In this document: in pieces, positions 35,914 to 49,202 of the stretch
Numbering within the stretch: position 1 is the stretch's first letter
How the letters are laid out: the number at the start of each line of letters is the position of its first letter
NCBI GenBank assembly: GCA_037074615.1
Contig: CM073532.1
Span: forward strand, 14,468,001 to 14,532,000
Length of the DNA stretch: 64,000 nt
Reading direction: 5' to 3'
DNA from: Leucaena leucocephala
Lineage: Eukaryota; Streptophyta; Magnoliopsida; Fabales; Fabaceae
Program-made: the position numbers and the translations under genes
Notes under the pieces: model-generated
Told to the model about the DNA's origin: nothing
Databases searched by the model: none
Seen by the model: the letters and a program-made list of their open reading frames with translations, nothing else

Positions 35914-38900
35914 CGTAATGCCCCAGATGTATACAACTGGCTCACCAAATTCTGTGGCCAAACTCCTTCGTTTACTAGGTCAAATTGAGGTCAGAGCACT
36001 GCTACCTCAAGACCTGCGAATTTCTCCTTTAATTCCACATTCACAAATTGAACATGCCAAACAACATTTATTATTAAATAATAAAATGTCATACAACAAG
36101 GCATACAGCAAATTCTCATATTTTTATTACATCTTTCACTGTCTAAAATCCGGCAGCATAACTGCTACAATTCTTCTTTAGAAAGTAACCGATGTTGTAC
36201 CGATTCGGTAATTTCCTCATGAGAACTACCATTCTACGTAGTACCCAGGAAAGACTGGATGAACCTGCTGGGTCCACTCACTTCCAGCCTCCTTATACAG
36301 CACTACGTACACAGTACGTATCAGTTCCTTTCCCTGTTCCTGCTTCCTTGCCGGAATTTTCCCAGCATAACGGCGTCTCTTAAGATTTCCAAATTTTATT
36401 TTGACAGAACCTCCCCTGTAATGTTATATATGGGAATGAGATTCGGGGGAATCTCAGTAGTAATAATCATAACAATATATGTAATGCAGAGTGACAGTGC
36501 TTGCTTGTGATTGTGTATAGATAAGTATGCTGCGTGCTTCCATATTCAATAACATATGATCATAGCATTGTAATAGAGCTTCAAGCATAACATATAAGAC
36601 AACAATCCAACCAAACAATAGCACAACAAATCACAAAGCCATTACATAAAAGCTAGGATTAGTTACTACCTCAAAAGTAGAACTCCAGAACTTCTATACT
36701 GCTTCCAACTCCACCAGAACTTCCTTTCTTTCTTTCTTTCTCCTTCTCTCTCTTCTTTCTCTCTTTTTTCTTGCCAAAAATGTGGGATGCATAAAATGGG
36801 AGGGGAAGGGGGTATTTATAGCTTTAATGGATGGCATTTCTGTAATTTTGAAGCCATCTGAACATGTGGTCCTAGTTTTTCCTGGATTTTCCTATTTTTC
36901 TTTATTCCTTTTTACTGCATCATGCATGACATCATCCAGGACACCTCATCGCCACATTCTTCACATGTCACACTTCCTGGACACCTCATCAGCTGACTCA
37001 GCAGTTAAGTCCAATCCAGTACAGGTCTAGAGTCTTGCACCGTAATACGTGTCCTCAACTTTTCTTCTGCCTCTAAGATGACGCCATGTGGCATCTGGAA
37101 GGGACCTTTCACGCCTTCCAATGCTATCCAGATAAGTCCCGGACTTTATCTGATCACCTCCTCGGTTATTGTGCCGACCGAGTAACTTTACTTTATTGAA
37201 ACAGCATTAAAATAGTATTTTAATGCCACTTTTTCCCACATACTTCATGGGCTACGTTTTGGGCCTGGGAATATCATCTTGGGTCTCTGATCCAGCCCAA
37301 GTACTCTGATGGCTCGATTCCCAAGAAACATCCCTCGGCAAATTATCAAAATACCCCTGGGTGCCCTTTCTTGCACTATTTTAACCCTAAGGGTAAAATC
37401 GTCATATTACACCCTTCTGTACTCTGTCAGGGCATATACTGACTCTAAGTAACTTTATCTGTATGTGCCTTGGCTCCTGGGCCTGTCCAGAATGACCAAA
37501 ATGCCCTTCATTCATCTGTTACCCTTCAGTACAACGCAAGGGCATTTTCGTAATTTCGCACTTTTTCGGGGTTCTGCCGGACACTGGCCCACCTATCAGT
37601 CCAAGTGTCTTACTGGGCCTTTGTTGGCGCCATTATTGGGCCTTTTTGGGTCCAATACCTTTATGGCACACATTACGAGGAATCCTCCCTTGTCATTATT
37701 TATTGAATATTTTATCTATTACTCACCGTTTATACACATATCCGGACACCGGCTCCTTCTGTCCGATACACTGGCCTGCGGTGTTCAGGCATCCCTGTGA
37801 GTCATCAGTAATCTGACTGAGGTCATCCGAACTCATTCAGTCCCTTTTCAAATATCGATAAATCTCCGTATTGGATACCCGGAGGCCTCACACTCCCGTC
37901 TGGATTTTCTAATTTGCAAATAACTTTTTCTACAGGCCTCCTATCGGTATTCTGTCAGTTTCCTGACATCCTCCCCATAAGGACGCATCATCCTGTATTT
38001 TCTCACCTAGATCTGAAATCTAGGATATCCGGTATGAATTTTAATAACTTTTGGACGATCAGTCTATTTCTGGCTATCTGGAGTCTTCAAAAATTCCTGT
38101 ATTAAGCCAGATTACCGAGCGTCCCTTGCTCTCTCTACCGGTGAAATCTGGGACTGAAATGCTTTCGGACAGTCCAAACCACTTCCGGCCTGACTTTCTT
38201 TAATTACACTTTAGCCCCAAGGAACTTTTCTTCTTTTCAATTAAGTCCCTTTTTATTTGGCTAAAATTACACTTAAGGACCCCACCTTTTTCTCTTAAAC
38301 TTTCCATAATTATTTCATACTCATAGAGACCTCGTATGCACATTTCACAGTTCAGTGAAATGATCAGCATAATTTTCTCTATTTTCTGGCAAAATATGGT
38401 ACTCATCGGCTACCAGCCCGATCTTTCCCATAATTACGATTTGGCCCCTGCATTCTCTTTCTGGCCTCATTGCTCATCTTCTCATCCTTCATCTTAAGTT
38501 CTAGAAATTCTCTTTCAATAACTCATCCCTTAAACTCTTCGAGAGTCATCGTTAATTGAAAACCTTGACAACCTGCCCATATCAGGTTATCTTGCACAGG
38601 AGCCAGCCCATATCAAGCTACCTGCAGAATTCCTAGGCTTAAGACTTAGGATATTCCTCACATTCCTCATCTTGGACCTAGATGAACTGTCTCGATTCTG
38701 TAGGTTAAAGACTTAACTCATCTTTAAATCCTAAAGGACTTAACTCATCCCTCGGATCCTACAAAATACAGGTAAATAATCCGCCCATATCAGATTACTA
38801 CCCTTGGACTATGGGTTTAGCAGCCTGCCCATATCAAACTACTTCCCAGTTCTCCTAGACCAAAAATCGGGATGTTACAAAAATGCCCTCCATTCACTTC

Positions 38901-41369
38901 TGGTTCCTTAGGACAACACATGAGCATTTTCGTAATTTTTCACTTTTCCGGGGTTCCACTGGACACTGGCCCACCTATCAATCTAAGTGTTTTATTGGGC
39001 CTTAATGACGCCATTCTTGGGCCTTTTAGGGTTCACTACCTTTGGGGCACGAATCCCTAGAAAATTCTCCCGACGATATTCCTCGGGTATTTTATTCCAT
39101 AATAAATTCCATTAATAATTCTACAGGATTCCTTTTCTGATCCTGTCAATTTTATAAATTCTTATATTAATTCTAGGAATTTACTTGAAAATCTCATCTG
39201 ATTCTAAGATCTGAAAAGTATTGTAATAATTTTATCTAACTTCAGAAATTTATATCAATTATTCGGGATCTCAAATCAAAATTCTGTGTTGCGTCAAACA
39301 ACCCGGAATAATTTTTTCTATCCACTGGAAAAATTTGGGTCCGATCAGAACACGGTCATTTTTGGCCTGTTTTCGGTCCAAATTTTCCATAATTACACTT
39401 TTGCCCCTTGATTTACCATAAATCACCTTTATGTCCTCAACTCTTTAAAATTACACTTAAAGACCTCATATTTTTGTCTACCTTCCTTTTTGGCCTTAAA
39501 ACCTTGTATATTTTCACTTTAGTCCTTGCCTTTTCTTCCTTTTCAATTTAATCCCTTTCTTTACATAAATGGACACATCTTTTCCTGAAAAACCTCGCAT
39601 ATATTTTATTCAACATGTACATACAAATCAGTACAAAAAATTTGGGATATTACACAAGAGGTGGAATGAAAGGTACCCATAAAGTGCCACATGGCAAGAG
39701 CATTGAGAAAGAAGAAAAAGCTAAGGACACGTGGCAGGATCTCAGCCGTTCATTCTGGGATAAGACTCTGGAATTCTCTAGAAGCACTGAGTCAGCTAGT
39801 GAGGTGTCCCGAGGGCCCCACCATTATGCCACCTAAGCATGTGAGGTGTCCCTTGATGATGTCACTTTTGGTGAGTCATTATGGAGGATCATGTCATCAC
39901 AATGATGTAGGCAAAGCTTCTTAAGGAAGCTGAGCGATCTGAGCCTTTCACCGTGATTCAATCTGAGCCATCCATTATAGCTCCCTCCACCTATAAATAC
40001 CCCTCACCCCCTCAATTCATTCCACACCCACGACAAACAATAAATAAAGGAGAGAAAAGAAGAGAAAGAAAGAGAAAGAGAGAAAGAAAGGAAGGAAGAG
40101 AAAAAAAGGAGTTCTGGCTGAGCAAGGAGCAATCCAAGGAGCTTAGGGACTCGGCAAGCTTAGGAATAAGGTAAGCAAGTTCTTCTAGTCCTGGTCTAAT
40201 AAATTAGAGGATTGATCTTATAAATTAGATAGTTAGAATAGAGAAATATCTCTCTATAAGGTTAGCCGTGGATAGAAAGAAAGTTAGGGGATTGTTAGAA
40301 TAGGGGTATTGACTCAGGATAAGCCTGAATTAAGTAAAGTTATGCTAGATAAGATCATAATAAAATATTATTATGCTATGTATAGGATCTAACCTATGAA
40401 AAGGTGGAACCTCATATTAAAGGTTAAGGACTAAAGAAGGGCTACACGCCAGGTAGTGAACTTACCTACTGTATGCTTATGTTGCTTGAATGTTTTATGT
40501 GATATTTACTTACTTTGATGATGTGAAGTATGTATGATTAAATGATGCTCTGTTTCTTTTTATGCTATGGCCATATGTTATAATTAAGGGACATGAAGCA
40601 TGTAAGTTATCATTATGCAAGCATGATCATTAAGTACACACATAGTAACATTAAGTATATAGTTGCATACATTGTATGGTTTCCGTTTGCAAATGAGATT
40701 TCCCCCAAAATCTCACACCTTCCATATCAATCCAATTACAGCAGGTCTTCTCAAGATGGAGAAGATAAAGATACGTGAAGAGAAGTTAATAATTATTTAG
40801 CATGATTGATATGTGATTGATGTATGTTATATGTATGTAAAGTTGGTTGCTGGAATTTGCCACCATGAACAGTAACTCGTGGTGAAGTAGTCACCTTTGA
40901 TCTGTAATTAAAAATAATAAATGGTTAAATAAATGTATGATATTTTTACAGTAAATAGTAGACATACCGAGCTTCAATTTGATATATAGAATACCTTATT
41001 TGAATGTCTACACATGGAGATATAATTTTCAAAGTTGGGACCAAAATGCTAGATTCAGGGGGGAAATGTTTAATGAACATTAAAATTGTAGCGTTGACTG
41101 ATATTGACTTGGTCAATTCATGGTCATCGAGTTATTTTTTCCTAAAATAGGATTAAGTTAGCTTCATTTAGCAATTTGAACCACTTTGTTTTGATTTTTT
41201 TGGAATTAGTTATGATTTTTCAAAGTCAGGTCACTCGTCTGGAATTTAGACAGTGAACAGTAATCGATAGAGTAAAACTCAAGATTGGAAAATTTGACTT
41301 CAATGAGCTTAAAAGTGGTTCCAGATGCTACCAAATGGTCCCTAAGACATAAAAAATTAGGATGTGACA

Positions 41370-41987
41370 TACAACACATTGGCTAGACATTATGCATGTT
41401 AGAGTATATGCTCATACTTAGTAGTAATGTAAAGAAAGAATAATTGCATAAGTTCTCTCTGTATTATGCTAAGTTATCAAAGGCGATAAGCGCAACTAGT
41501 AGAGTGATAGAGTTTTTAAGAAAAAATAAGTATAATGATATGGAATTAAAGCTTTGCTAATGTTAAGAAACTCCTCTATATATTTAGATAAGTAATAAGA
41601 TAATGTGCTAAAAAGTATGATGAGTAGTTGACAGAAACTCCAGAATAAAATAATATTCGAGAGAGTTTGATATGAAAGAAATGGACGCTACTTATGAGTA
41701 TAGTACAATGAGTTGTCCATAAGCAAATAAATACATAGCAAGTAAGCAAGTAATAGAATGAAGTAGAAGTTTAACTCTGATTGAGTTGATTAAGAAAAGT
41801 AGAGTAATGACAGCAAAGACATGAAGCGGATATTGAAAGCACTCCGCTAGATGTTATGATAGAAGATAAGAGATAGATACCCTAATCCTTAGTCATAAAG
41901 CAGAATATGATATAAAGAGGATATATATCCAAGATAGTTAACTATGGTACCAAGTAAATTTTGAGGATGAAATTTAAGGGGCAGAAA
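41370..41987 (+). other. 3' internal remnant of a long-LTR retroelement with polypurine tract
   Basis: AT-rich decayed sequence without open frames. It ends in TTTTGAGGATGAAATTTAAG, then GGGCAGAAA, directly before an LTR start at 41988. That arrangement is typical of the polypurine tract upstream of a 3' LTR. No catalytic motif is visible. Confidence 0.55.
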
Positions 41988-43939
41988 TGTCACATCCTAA
42001 TTTTTCCCTACCTATATAAGATTGGTAGAGGAAAGAGGTTTGGAAAGGATTGTGATGATTAATTGAGAGGAAAAATAATGATTAGACAAAGGTATAAAGA
42101 AGAGGGCCTAAAATGAAAATTCTAAAAGTTCTATGGTGCAAAATGTAAAGTAGACAAAAACTTTAGGCTATTAAGTGTAATTATGAAAAGTTGAGGGCCT
42201 AAAATGTAATTTTCAAAAGTTTAGGGACAAAATGGTGATTATGGAAAGTTGAGCTGGAAAACATCCAAAATTGCCCAGAATTTTCTTATCAGTTTAACGC
42301 AACACAGAATTTTGATTTGAGGTCCCGATAAATTGATATGAATTTCTGAAGAAAGGAAAGTTAGTACAGTATCCTCTAGACCTCAGAATCAGATGAATTT
42401 GGTAGTAAATTCTTATAATTAAAGAATTTATGAAACTGAAAAAACTCAAAGAGGAGTTATTTGGAATTTATAATAGAATTTACAGTGGAATAAAACACAC
42501 GAAAGTGATTTTTTGAGGGAATTTCTTGGGAGTTGAGCCCATGAGAGCAGGGGATCGCATAGAAGGCCCATAATGTCTCCTTATAGGCCCAATAATATTT
42601 TCAAATAAGTATGTGGGCTAGTGCTAATAAAGACCCAGAAAAATATAAAATTACAAAAATGCCACTGAGTATGCCCCTGTGTTGTGCCAATGAGCAAGAG
42701 ATAGATAAAGGGTATTTTGGTCATTTGAATAAGGTTAGACGATCAAGGAGAGTTCCCAGAGTAGTGACCAAGGTCATGGAATACTCTGGTGATGTATAAA
42801 AAGATGATAATGCCCTAAAGATATTAAAGTAAATAAAGAAGAACCAAGGGGTATTTTGGTAACTTGTCAAGGGATCTGTAATTAAGTTTAGACCCAGTCC
42901 AAGCATGTCAATGATAGGAAGAATCCAGATACTAGATTTAAGATCAGAAAGCATATTATGGAATCTAAAAAAAATAGATTTAGAAAATAGTATGATTTTT
43001 GAGAAATTGGACTGAGCTGGCATCGGATTGGATTCGAATTTTTCCAAATACTTCTTCTCCTTGGAATTTTGCCACATGTGGCTATAAGGTGTCCCTTGAT
43101 GATGTCATGGATGATGTCATCTTTTGGCTTCTAGGGCAAGCATGATCAAGAGCAAAATAATCAATTATATCATATAGTGCACAAAGTGATCTCGGCTTTT
43201 CATTTTTCATGGGAAGGTGCTACCCAAATCCAAACTTAAGCCAAGACAAAGAAGAATTTAAGGACCAAAGTTCAAGCTAGCTAGGGATTAAGGTACGCAA
43301 TCTATCCTAACTTATTTTCCTTTAATTTAGGGGCTTGAACTTAGGGTTTTAATGGAAGAAAAGTGAGATATTGGAATTGAAAGTTGTAATGCTTAAAAGT
43401 CTTCTCTATTACTGTTCACTCGTATGAAGATTGATTGAAATTTCATGATTTTGATGTTTCCACTGATTTTAAAATGAAAAGTTGTGTGAGATAAAGTAGA
43501 GAAAAAAGTATTGCAATCAAAATGATAAATTTTTAAAGAAAAAGGGGAGTTATGCAATTCTATCTAGAATAGTACATGGTTACTGGAATTTCATGATTCT
43601 AAGTTCATAAATGGATTCAAAAGATGAAATTGTGTAGGGTAAAGTCAAGACATCAATTGATTCAAAGACCAAGTCCATTAGTAAATATTAAGGAAAATTA
43701 ATGTAGTTAAGTAAGCTCAATGTTCAAGAGAAGTTAGATTGTAATGAATTGATGATAATGTGATGTGAGGATTTTATTGTGGACTCAAAAGAGGCAACCA
43801 CACATCAAGGAGAAGTAACCACACATCAAGGAGAAGTAAGAGGCAAGAAGCAAAGATAAAGTAAAAGAAAGTCAAGCATCTCAGGTAGTAAACTAACATA
43901 AACTTGTATGTATTGAATATTATGCTTGATTGTGCTATG
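41988..43939 (+). repeat. plus-strand 3' LTR, truncated
   Basis: Starts TGTCACATCCTAATTTTTCC like the LTR at 8271 and follows it to about 10230 of that copy. Around 43213 the segment holding the TATA box in the 8271 copy (roughly 70 bp) is missing. A 22-bp tandem duplication (CCACACATCAAGGAGAAGTAA unit) is at 43797-43842. Cut on the right by the LTR at 43940. Confidence 0.75.
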
Positions 43940-46192
43940 TGAGACATCCTCCTTTAAACATCTCAGAGTACACTTACGGAAGTAATCTTAACTTTATTAT
44001 ATCTCTCTTTGCCAAAAATCCTGACAGAAGATAACTGTACTGATTCGGTAAGTCCCATGAGAACTACCATTCTACGTAAGTACCCAGGAAAGACTTGATA
44101 AACCGGCTAGGTCCACTCACTTCCAGCCTCCTTAGACAGCACCTACGTACACATTACTTTTGATGTTGTGCCAGTATAACAGCATTCTCTAGTAAATATC
44201 CTTAATCTCAATCCTTAAACTTTGACCTTAAATTTTGAGCTTAAACCTTAACTTTACTTATACTCAATTGGAACTATTTTAGAACATTGGAATACTTCTT
44301 AACCCCAAAAACATGTATTTCCAAGAGTTGGGCTTACGCGTACTGTTCACCGTCACTGTTCACTGGGTAATTCCAGATTATAGCCTAAACTTTGGAAATT
44401 CATAATTAAATCTAAAAAAATCGTATTGAGGTGATTACAATTTCTAAAGAAATATATTTCCTTTAAATTGTATAGACAAATATGAAAATGAGGTTTACTT
44501 GTCCAGATCAAATCAGTTTATTCGTTGAACTTTACTGTTCATTTGGTAAATCTGGAAGTTCCAGTTTCTTTGCCCCATTTTCAAAAATTCATTTCTCCTT
44601 GTATACTTTTCCAATTGAGTCGAATTACCTATGGATATAAATCTCATAATGTGTACTTTAAGCTCACCAAATATCGCAGACAAACTCATTCATTTACTAT
44701 ATGAAAACCGCGTATGAACTTTACTGTATCGGATGACTTGTTTTATCTTGATCCAGAGTTTAAGTCCAAATTTGAAAAATCATATCAATTTGAAAACTTA
44801 ACCAAATTATGCTTTCTTGGTGTCCAATTAAATCTCTGGATCTTATCTATGGTCATGCCAAATGTCACATAAAAACTCGCTGGATAAGCTGCTCAAACTA
44901 TCGCTGGAAGTAGACTGACTCTCATCGGATCTAGTGCGTGCATACAATATACATACCAATATATCATCACATAAATTAAAGGCATGCTTTCCAAGTCATA
45001 CACCATTCATACATCCACAATTACCTCCTTCCTTGTGATGTTACAGCACCTAGATCATGGTTATGGGGGGTGAGATTCGGGGGAATCTCAGTAGCAAACA
45101 ATACCAAACAATGCATGTATTAATGTAAAGACTTGTGCTTGCTTGTGAAAGTGTTATCATAGTGTGATGAGCATGCTTCCAGGTATCATATGAAATATAA
45201 TTGGCCAAAGTAATAATAACATAACAGAGCTTTAATCATCTACCATATACACACAATTCAACCAAGCCATAGCACAATCAAGCATACATTACATACATAC
45301 AAGTTTAGGGTAAGTTCACTACCTTGGATTTAAGCTTTCTTTCTTATGCTTGCACTTGCTTCCCAAGCTTTCCAATCATGAAGCTTTTTGGTCAATAATT
45401 CCTCAACACCTTCTTAGAGGTTTCAAGGTCCTAAACACATTCATATTCATTACATAATCCATTAGGACCATGAACTTAAATACTACTCAAGACTACCTCT
45501 CCTGAACCTTTAACTTGCTTTAACTAACATAACTTTCTTTAATCTTTGCCAATTAACTTGGCCTTTGAACCAATTGATGTCTTGACCTTACCCTATACAA
45601 CTTCACCTTTTGAATCCATTTATGAACTCAAAATAACCAAATTCCAGCAAGAATGCACTATTCTGTACAGGTTTTCAAAAGCATATATAAATCTTCCAAA
45701 AATTCTCATTTTAATTCCAATGCTTCCATACTTGTTCCTCCACTTTTCCCCCACACAAAATCTCATTTTAAGACCATTGGAAACATCAAAATCACGAAAT
45801 TCAAATCACTGTTCATGCGAGTGAACAGTACTGTGAGGAATTTTCAACATTATAACCTTTAATTCCAATGGTTTCCAAGGTTCAAAACCTTAACCAAAAT
45901 GGTAAAGTCAAGAACATCAACTTACTTCACAACCAAGCATGTAACTAGCTTGTTTAAGCTTGTCTTAGCTATCTATGACCTAAAACTCATATTCCTTTCA
46001 CATATACACAAAAATTCCAGCAGCATCTCCCCAAGATTTAAGCCTAAAAAACCACTTAAACTCAAGCACAAACCATAAGAACAAAGGGTAGAAGCAAGGA
46101 GACAACTTACCTTACTTGTTTCTTCAAGATCCTTGCTTCCTCCAAGTTTGAGAGAAAATTTTGCAAGAGGTTCCCTATGGTCTTGTGCTGAC
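43940..46192 (-). repeat. minus-strand long LTR, truncated
   Basis: Left end TGAGACATCCTCC at 43940. The stem-loop is at 45071-45090. It parallels 31052-33240 of another LTR and stops just before the TATA region, where the next LTR begins at 46193. Confidence 0.75.
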
Positions 46193-48240
46193 TGGAACAT
46201 CCTCCTTTAAACTCCTCAGAGTACACTTGCGGAAGCAATTTTAGCTTAACTTAAGTCCAGAGATTGAACTTTTAACTCTTAAGTTCCTTATTCTGAACCT
46301 TTACTTTGAGAACTGGTTTCTCACCTTCTACACATCCAAATGAGGCTTAATACCTATCCACGAAATTCCCCAGATGTGTACTACCGGCTCACTAAATCTC
46401 GTGGCCAGACTCCTCCGTTTACTAGGTCAAACTGAGGTCAGAACACTGCTGCCTCAGGACCTGCGAATTTCCCCTTAATTTACCATACATAAATTGAATA
46501 TGCCAAACAATATTTATCATTAAATAACGTAATGTCATACAGCAAGGCATACACAACAAGACATATACATAATCTTTCATTCTCTATTACATCTCTTTCT
46601 GCCTAAACTCCGGCAGCATAACTGCTACGCTTCATCTGTACAAAGAGCTGAACTGTACTGATTAAGTAATTCTCTTATAAGAACTACCATTCTACGTAGT
46701 ACCCAGGAAAGACTAGATGAACCGGCTAGGTCCACTTACTTCTAGCCTCCTTAGACAGCACTACGTACACAGTACTTATCATATACTGATGTTCAGTCTT
46801 TACTTCGACAGCATAACGGCGTCTCTTAGCAATCTCAAAATCCACTTCAGCATAAGATCCCTGTAATGGGTTATGTATGTGGATGAGATTCGGGGGAATC
46901 TCAGTAGCAACAATCATAACAATATATAATGCAGTGTGACAGTGCTTGCTTGTGATTGTGTACAGATAAGTATACTGCGTGCTTCCATGCTTAATAACAT
47001 ATGATCATAGCATTGCAGCAGAGCTTCAGACCTAACATATAAGACAACAATCCAACCAAACAATAGCACATCAAATCACAAAGCCATTACATAAAAGCTA
47101 GGATTAGTTACTACCTGGCTAGCTCAGCAGAACTCTACTATCTCTATTATGCTTTCAGCTCCGCCAGAACTTCCTTACTTCCTTTCTCTCTTCCCTTCCT
47201 TCTCCTTCTCTCTCTTCTTTCTCTCCCTTTCCTCTTGCCATACGTGAAGCCAAATGAATGAGGGGGGGTTTATATAGATTTCATCAATGGCATAATCGTA
47301 ATTTTCATGCCATCTGAACATGTGGTCCTGGTTTTTCCTGTAATTTCCTATTTTCTTTTATTTCCTTTTACTGTATCACCCAGGACACCTCAGCCTGCCA
47401 CCTCAGCGTCACATTTTCGACATGTCTAAAATCCTGGACACCTCAGTATGCTGACTCACCGGTCCAGAGTCTTGCCTCGTAAAGTGTGTCCTCAGCTTTA
47501 TCTGCTTCCTCCAGATCAATGCCATGTGGCATCTGGAAGAGACCTTGCACGCTTCCCAATGCTATCCAGATAAGTCCCGGACTTATCTGATCACTTTCTT
47601 GGTTCTCGTGCCAACCGAGTAACTTTAGTCTACTGATAGGTTACCAATCACTACTCTAATGCCATATGGCATCTTGTGGGTCCCATGAGTACACCTTATC
47701 AGTCCACCTCATGGTTTCCAGATAACTTTCCCTTTATCTGATCTCCTGCCCCAGTTCAATCTCTAACCGGGTAACTATCTCCTTTGGACCTTCACAACTC
47801 TTGGCCCATACGCTTGGCACTACTTTAGCCACTAGTCGTGACCTCATCATCACCTTATCGCGACATAACCTCTTTTGGTTCATTAGTCGCGACCACAACA
47901 TCCTTTAGTCTCAACCATAACAGTCTTTCGTCGCGACCACATCACTTTTGAGTCGCAACCAGGCTCATTCTACTCATTAGTCGCGACACCACATACATAT
48001 CCATCACGACCAATCCTTCTCTGCCAATATTAGTCTCGACCATAACACTCTAGTCGCGACCAACTTCTTTATCATCGCGACCTAACTAGTCAACTCTTGA
48101 ACCTTTGACCTTTACATCATCCCCAAATGGCCATTTACCCCTTGGGACTTCCACTGTTTACACATAAGTCCACGTACCTTTACTTACTTGCAGCTCAGTC
48201 CCTGAAACTCTTTACGTTCCTCTGGGACTTCTGCTAAAAA
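46193..48240 (-). repeat. minus-strand long LTR, left arm of an inverted pair
   Basis: Left end TGGAACATCCTCC at 46193. The stem-loop is at 46884-46903, a GA-rich sense tract at 47165-47235, and TATATA at 47270-47277 (minus). The expected 5' end is missing; near 48240 it meets a plus-strand LTR of the same type. Confidence 0.75.
47835..48081. repeat. GTCGCGAC-type array in long LTR, upstream of TATA
   Basis: Copies start at 47835, 47857, 47886, 47908, 47930, 47952, 47980, 48003, 48033, 48053 and 48074. Steps are 22, 29, 22, 22, 22, 28, 23, 30, 20 and 21 bp. About half are exact or differ by one base. Three more copies at 48267, 48284 and 48306 belong to the facing LTR. Confidence 0.8.
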
Positions 48241-49202
48241 GGGGTCTAGCAGTCTCCTAATCTTAGGTCGCGACTTCTGTTATGTCACGATGAGATGATG
48301 GCTAGGTCGCGACTAGTGACTATAAGTGGTGCTAGCCGTATGAGATCTAGTGGGCCAAGAGTTGTGAAGGTCCAAATGAGATAGTTACCCGGTTAGAGAT
48401 AGAACTGCAGAAGAAGGTCAGATACAGGAAAGGTTATCTGGAAACCATGAGGTGGACTGATAAGGTGTTCTCATGGGACCCACAAGATGACACATGGCAG
48501 TAGAGTATGGTTCAGTGACCTTTCAATAGAGTAAAATTACTCGGTTTGCATGAAAACCGAGGAGGTGATCAGATAAGTCTGGGACTTATCTGGATAGCAT
48601 TGGGTGTCGTGAAGGGTTCCTACCTTGTCGCCACATGGCTCTAATCTGGAGAAAGCAGATAAAGCTAAGGACACGCATTATGAGGCAGGACTCTGGACCG
48701 GTGAGTCAGCATGCTGAGTCAGCTGATGAGGTGTCCCAGGATTTTTGACATGTGGAAAATGTGCTGGTAAGCTGGCTGCTGAGGTGTCCCCTGAGGTGGC
48801 ACTGATGATGCAGTAAAAGGAAATAAAGGAAAATAGGAAATTCCAGGAAAAACCAGGACCACATGTTCGGATGGCATGGAAATTACGGAAGTGCCATTGA
48901 GGAAATCTATATAAACCCCCTCATTCATTTGGCTTCATGCATGGCAAGAGTAAGGGAGAGAAAGAAGAGAGAGAAGAGAAGGAATGGAAGAGAGAAAGGA
49001 AGTAAGGAAGTTCTGGCGGAGCTGGAAGCAGAATAGAGATAGTAGAGTTCTGCTGAGCTAGCCAGGTAGTAACTAATCCTAGCTTTTATGTAATGGCTTT
49101 GTGATTTGATATGCTATTGTTTGGTTGGATTGTTGTCTTATATGTTATGTCTGAAGCTCTACTGCAATGCTATGATCATATGTTATTGAGTATGGTAGCA
49201 TG

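Larger units (their letters stand above)
33762..38879 (-). mobile_element. solo long LTR, minus strand, about 3.15 kb without nested insert
   Basis: Ends are TAAAACATCCTCCC at 33762 and CGGGATGTTACA at 38879. AAAAT flanks both sides (33757-33761 and 38880-38884). TATAAATA is at 36813-36820 (minus), a GA-rich sense tract at 36720-36770, the TGAGATTC stem-loop at 36437-36456, and the CATTTCAC inverted repeat at 38341-38362. It is close to the solo LTR at 49203-52207 along its whole length. Confidence 0.92.
31052..39654 (-). repeat. minus-strand long LTR split by a nested solo LTR
   Basis: The left end is TCAAACATCCTTCC at 31052 and the right end GGGATATTACA at 39654. Without the insert at 33762-38884 it is about 3.5 kb. 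TATAAATA is at 33237-33243 (minus). Possible flanking duplications are TATGA and CAAGA, which differ at two positions, so the insertion looks old. Its right end matches the start of the plus-strand LTR at 62018 (TGTAATATCC). Confidence 0.75.
30138..41369 (+). repeat. plus-strand long LTR split by a nested minus-strand LTR
   Basis: The first 100-odd bases are missing. The LTR runs 30138-31051, is interrupted by the LTR at 31052-39654, continues 39655-41369, and ends TTAGGATGTGACA. TATAAATA is at 39992-39999, followed by a GA-rich tract (40045-40110), and the stem-loop is at 40694-40715. The 40930-41369 part is the uninterrupted relative of the CACTA target site. Confidence 0.75.
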
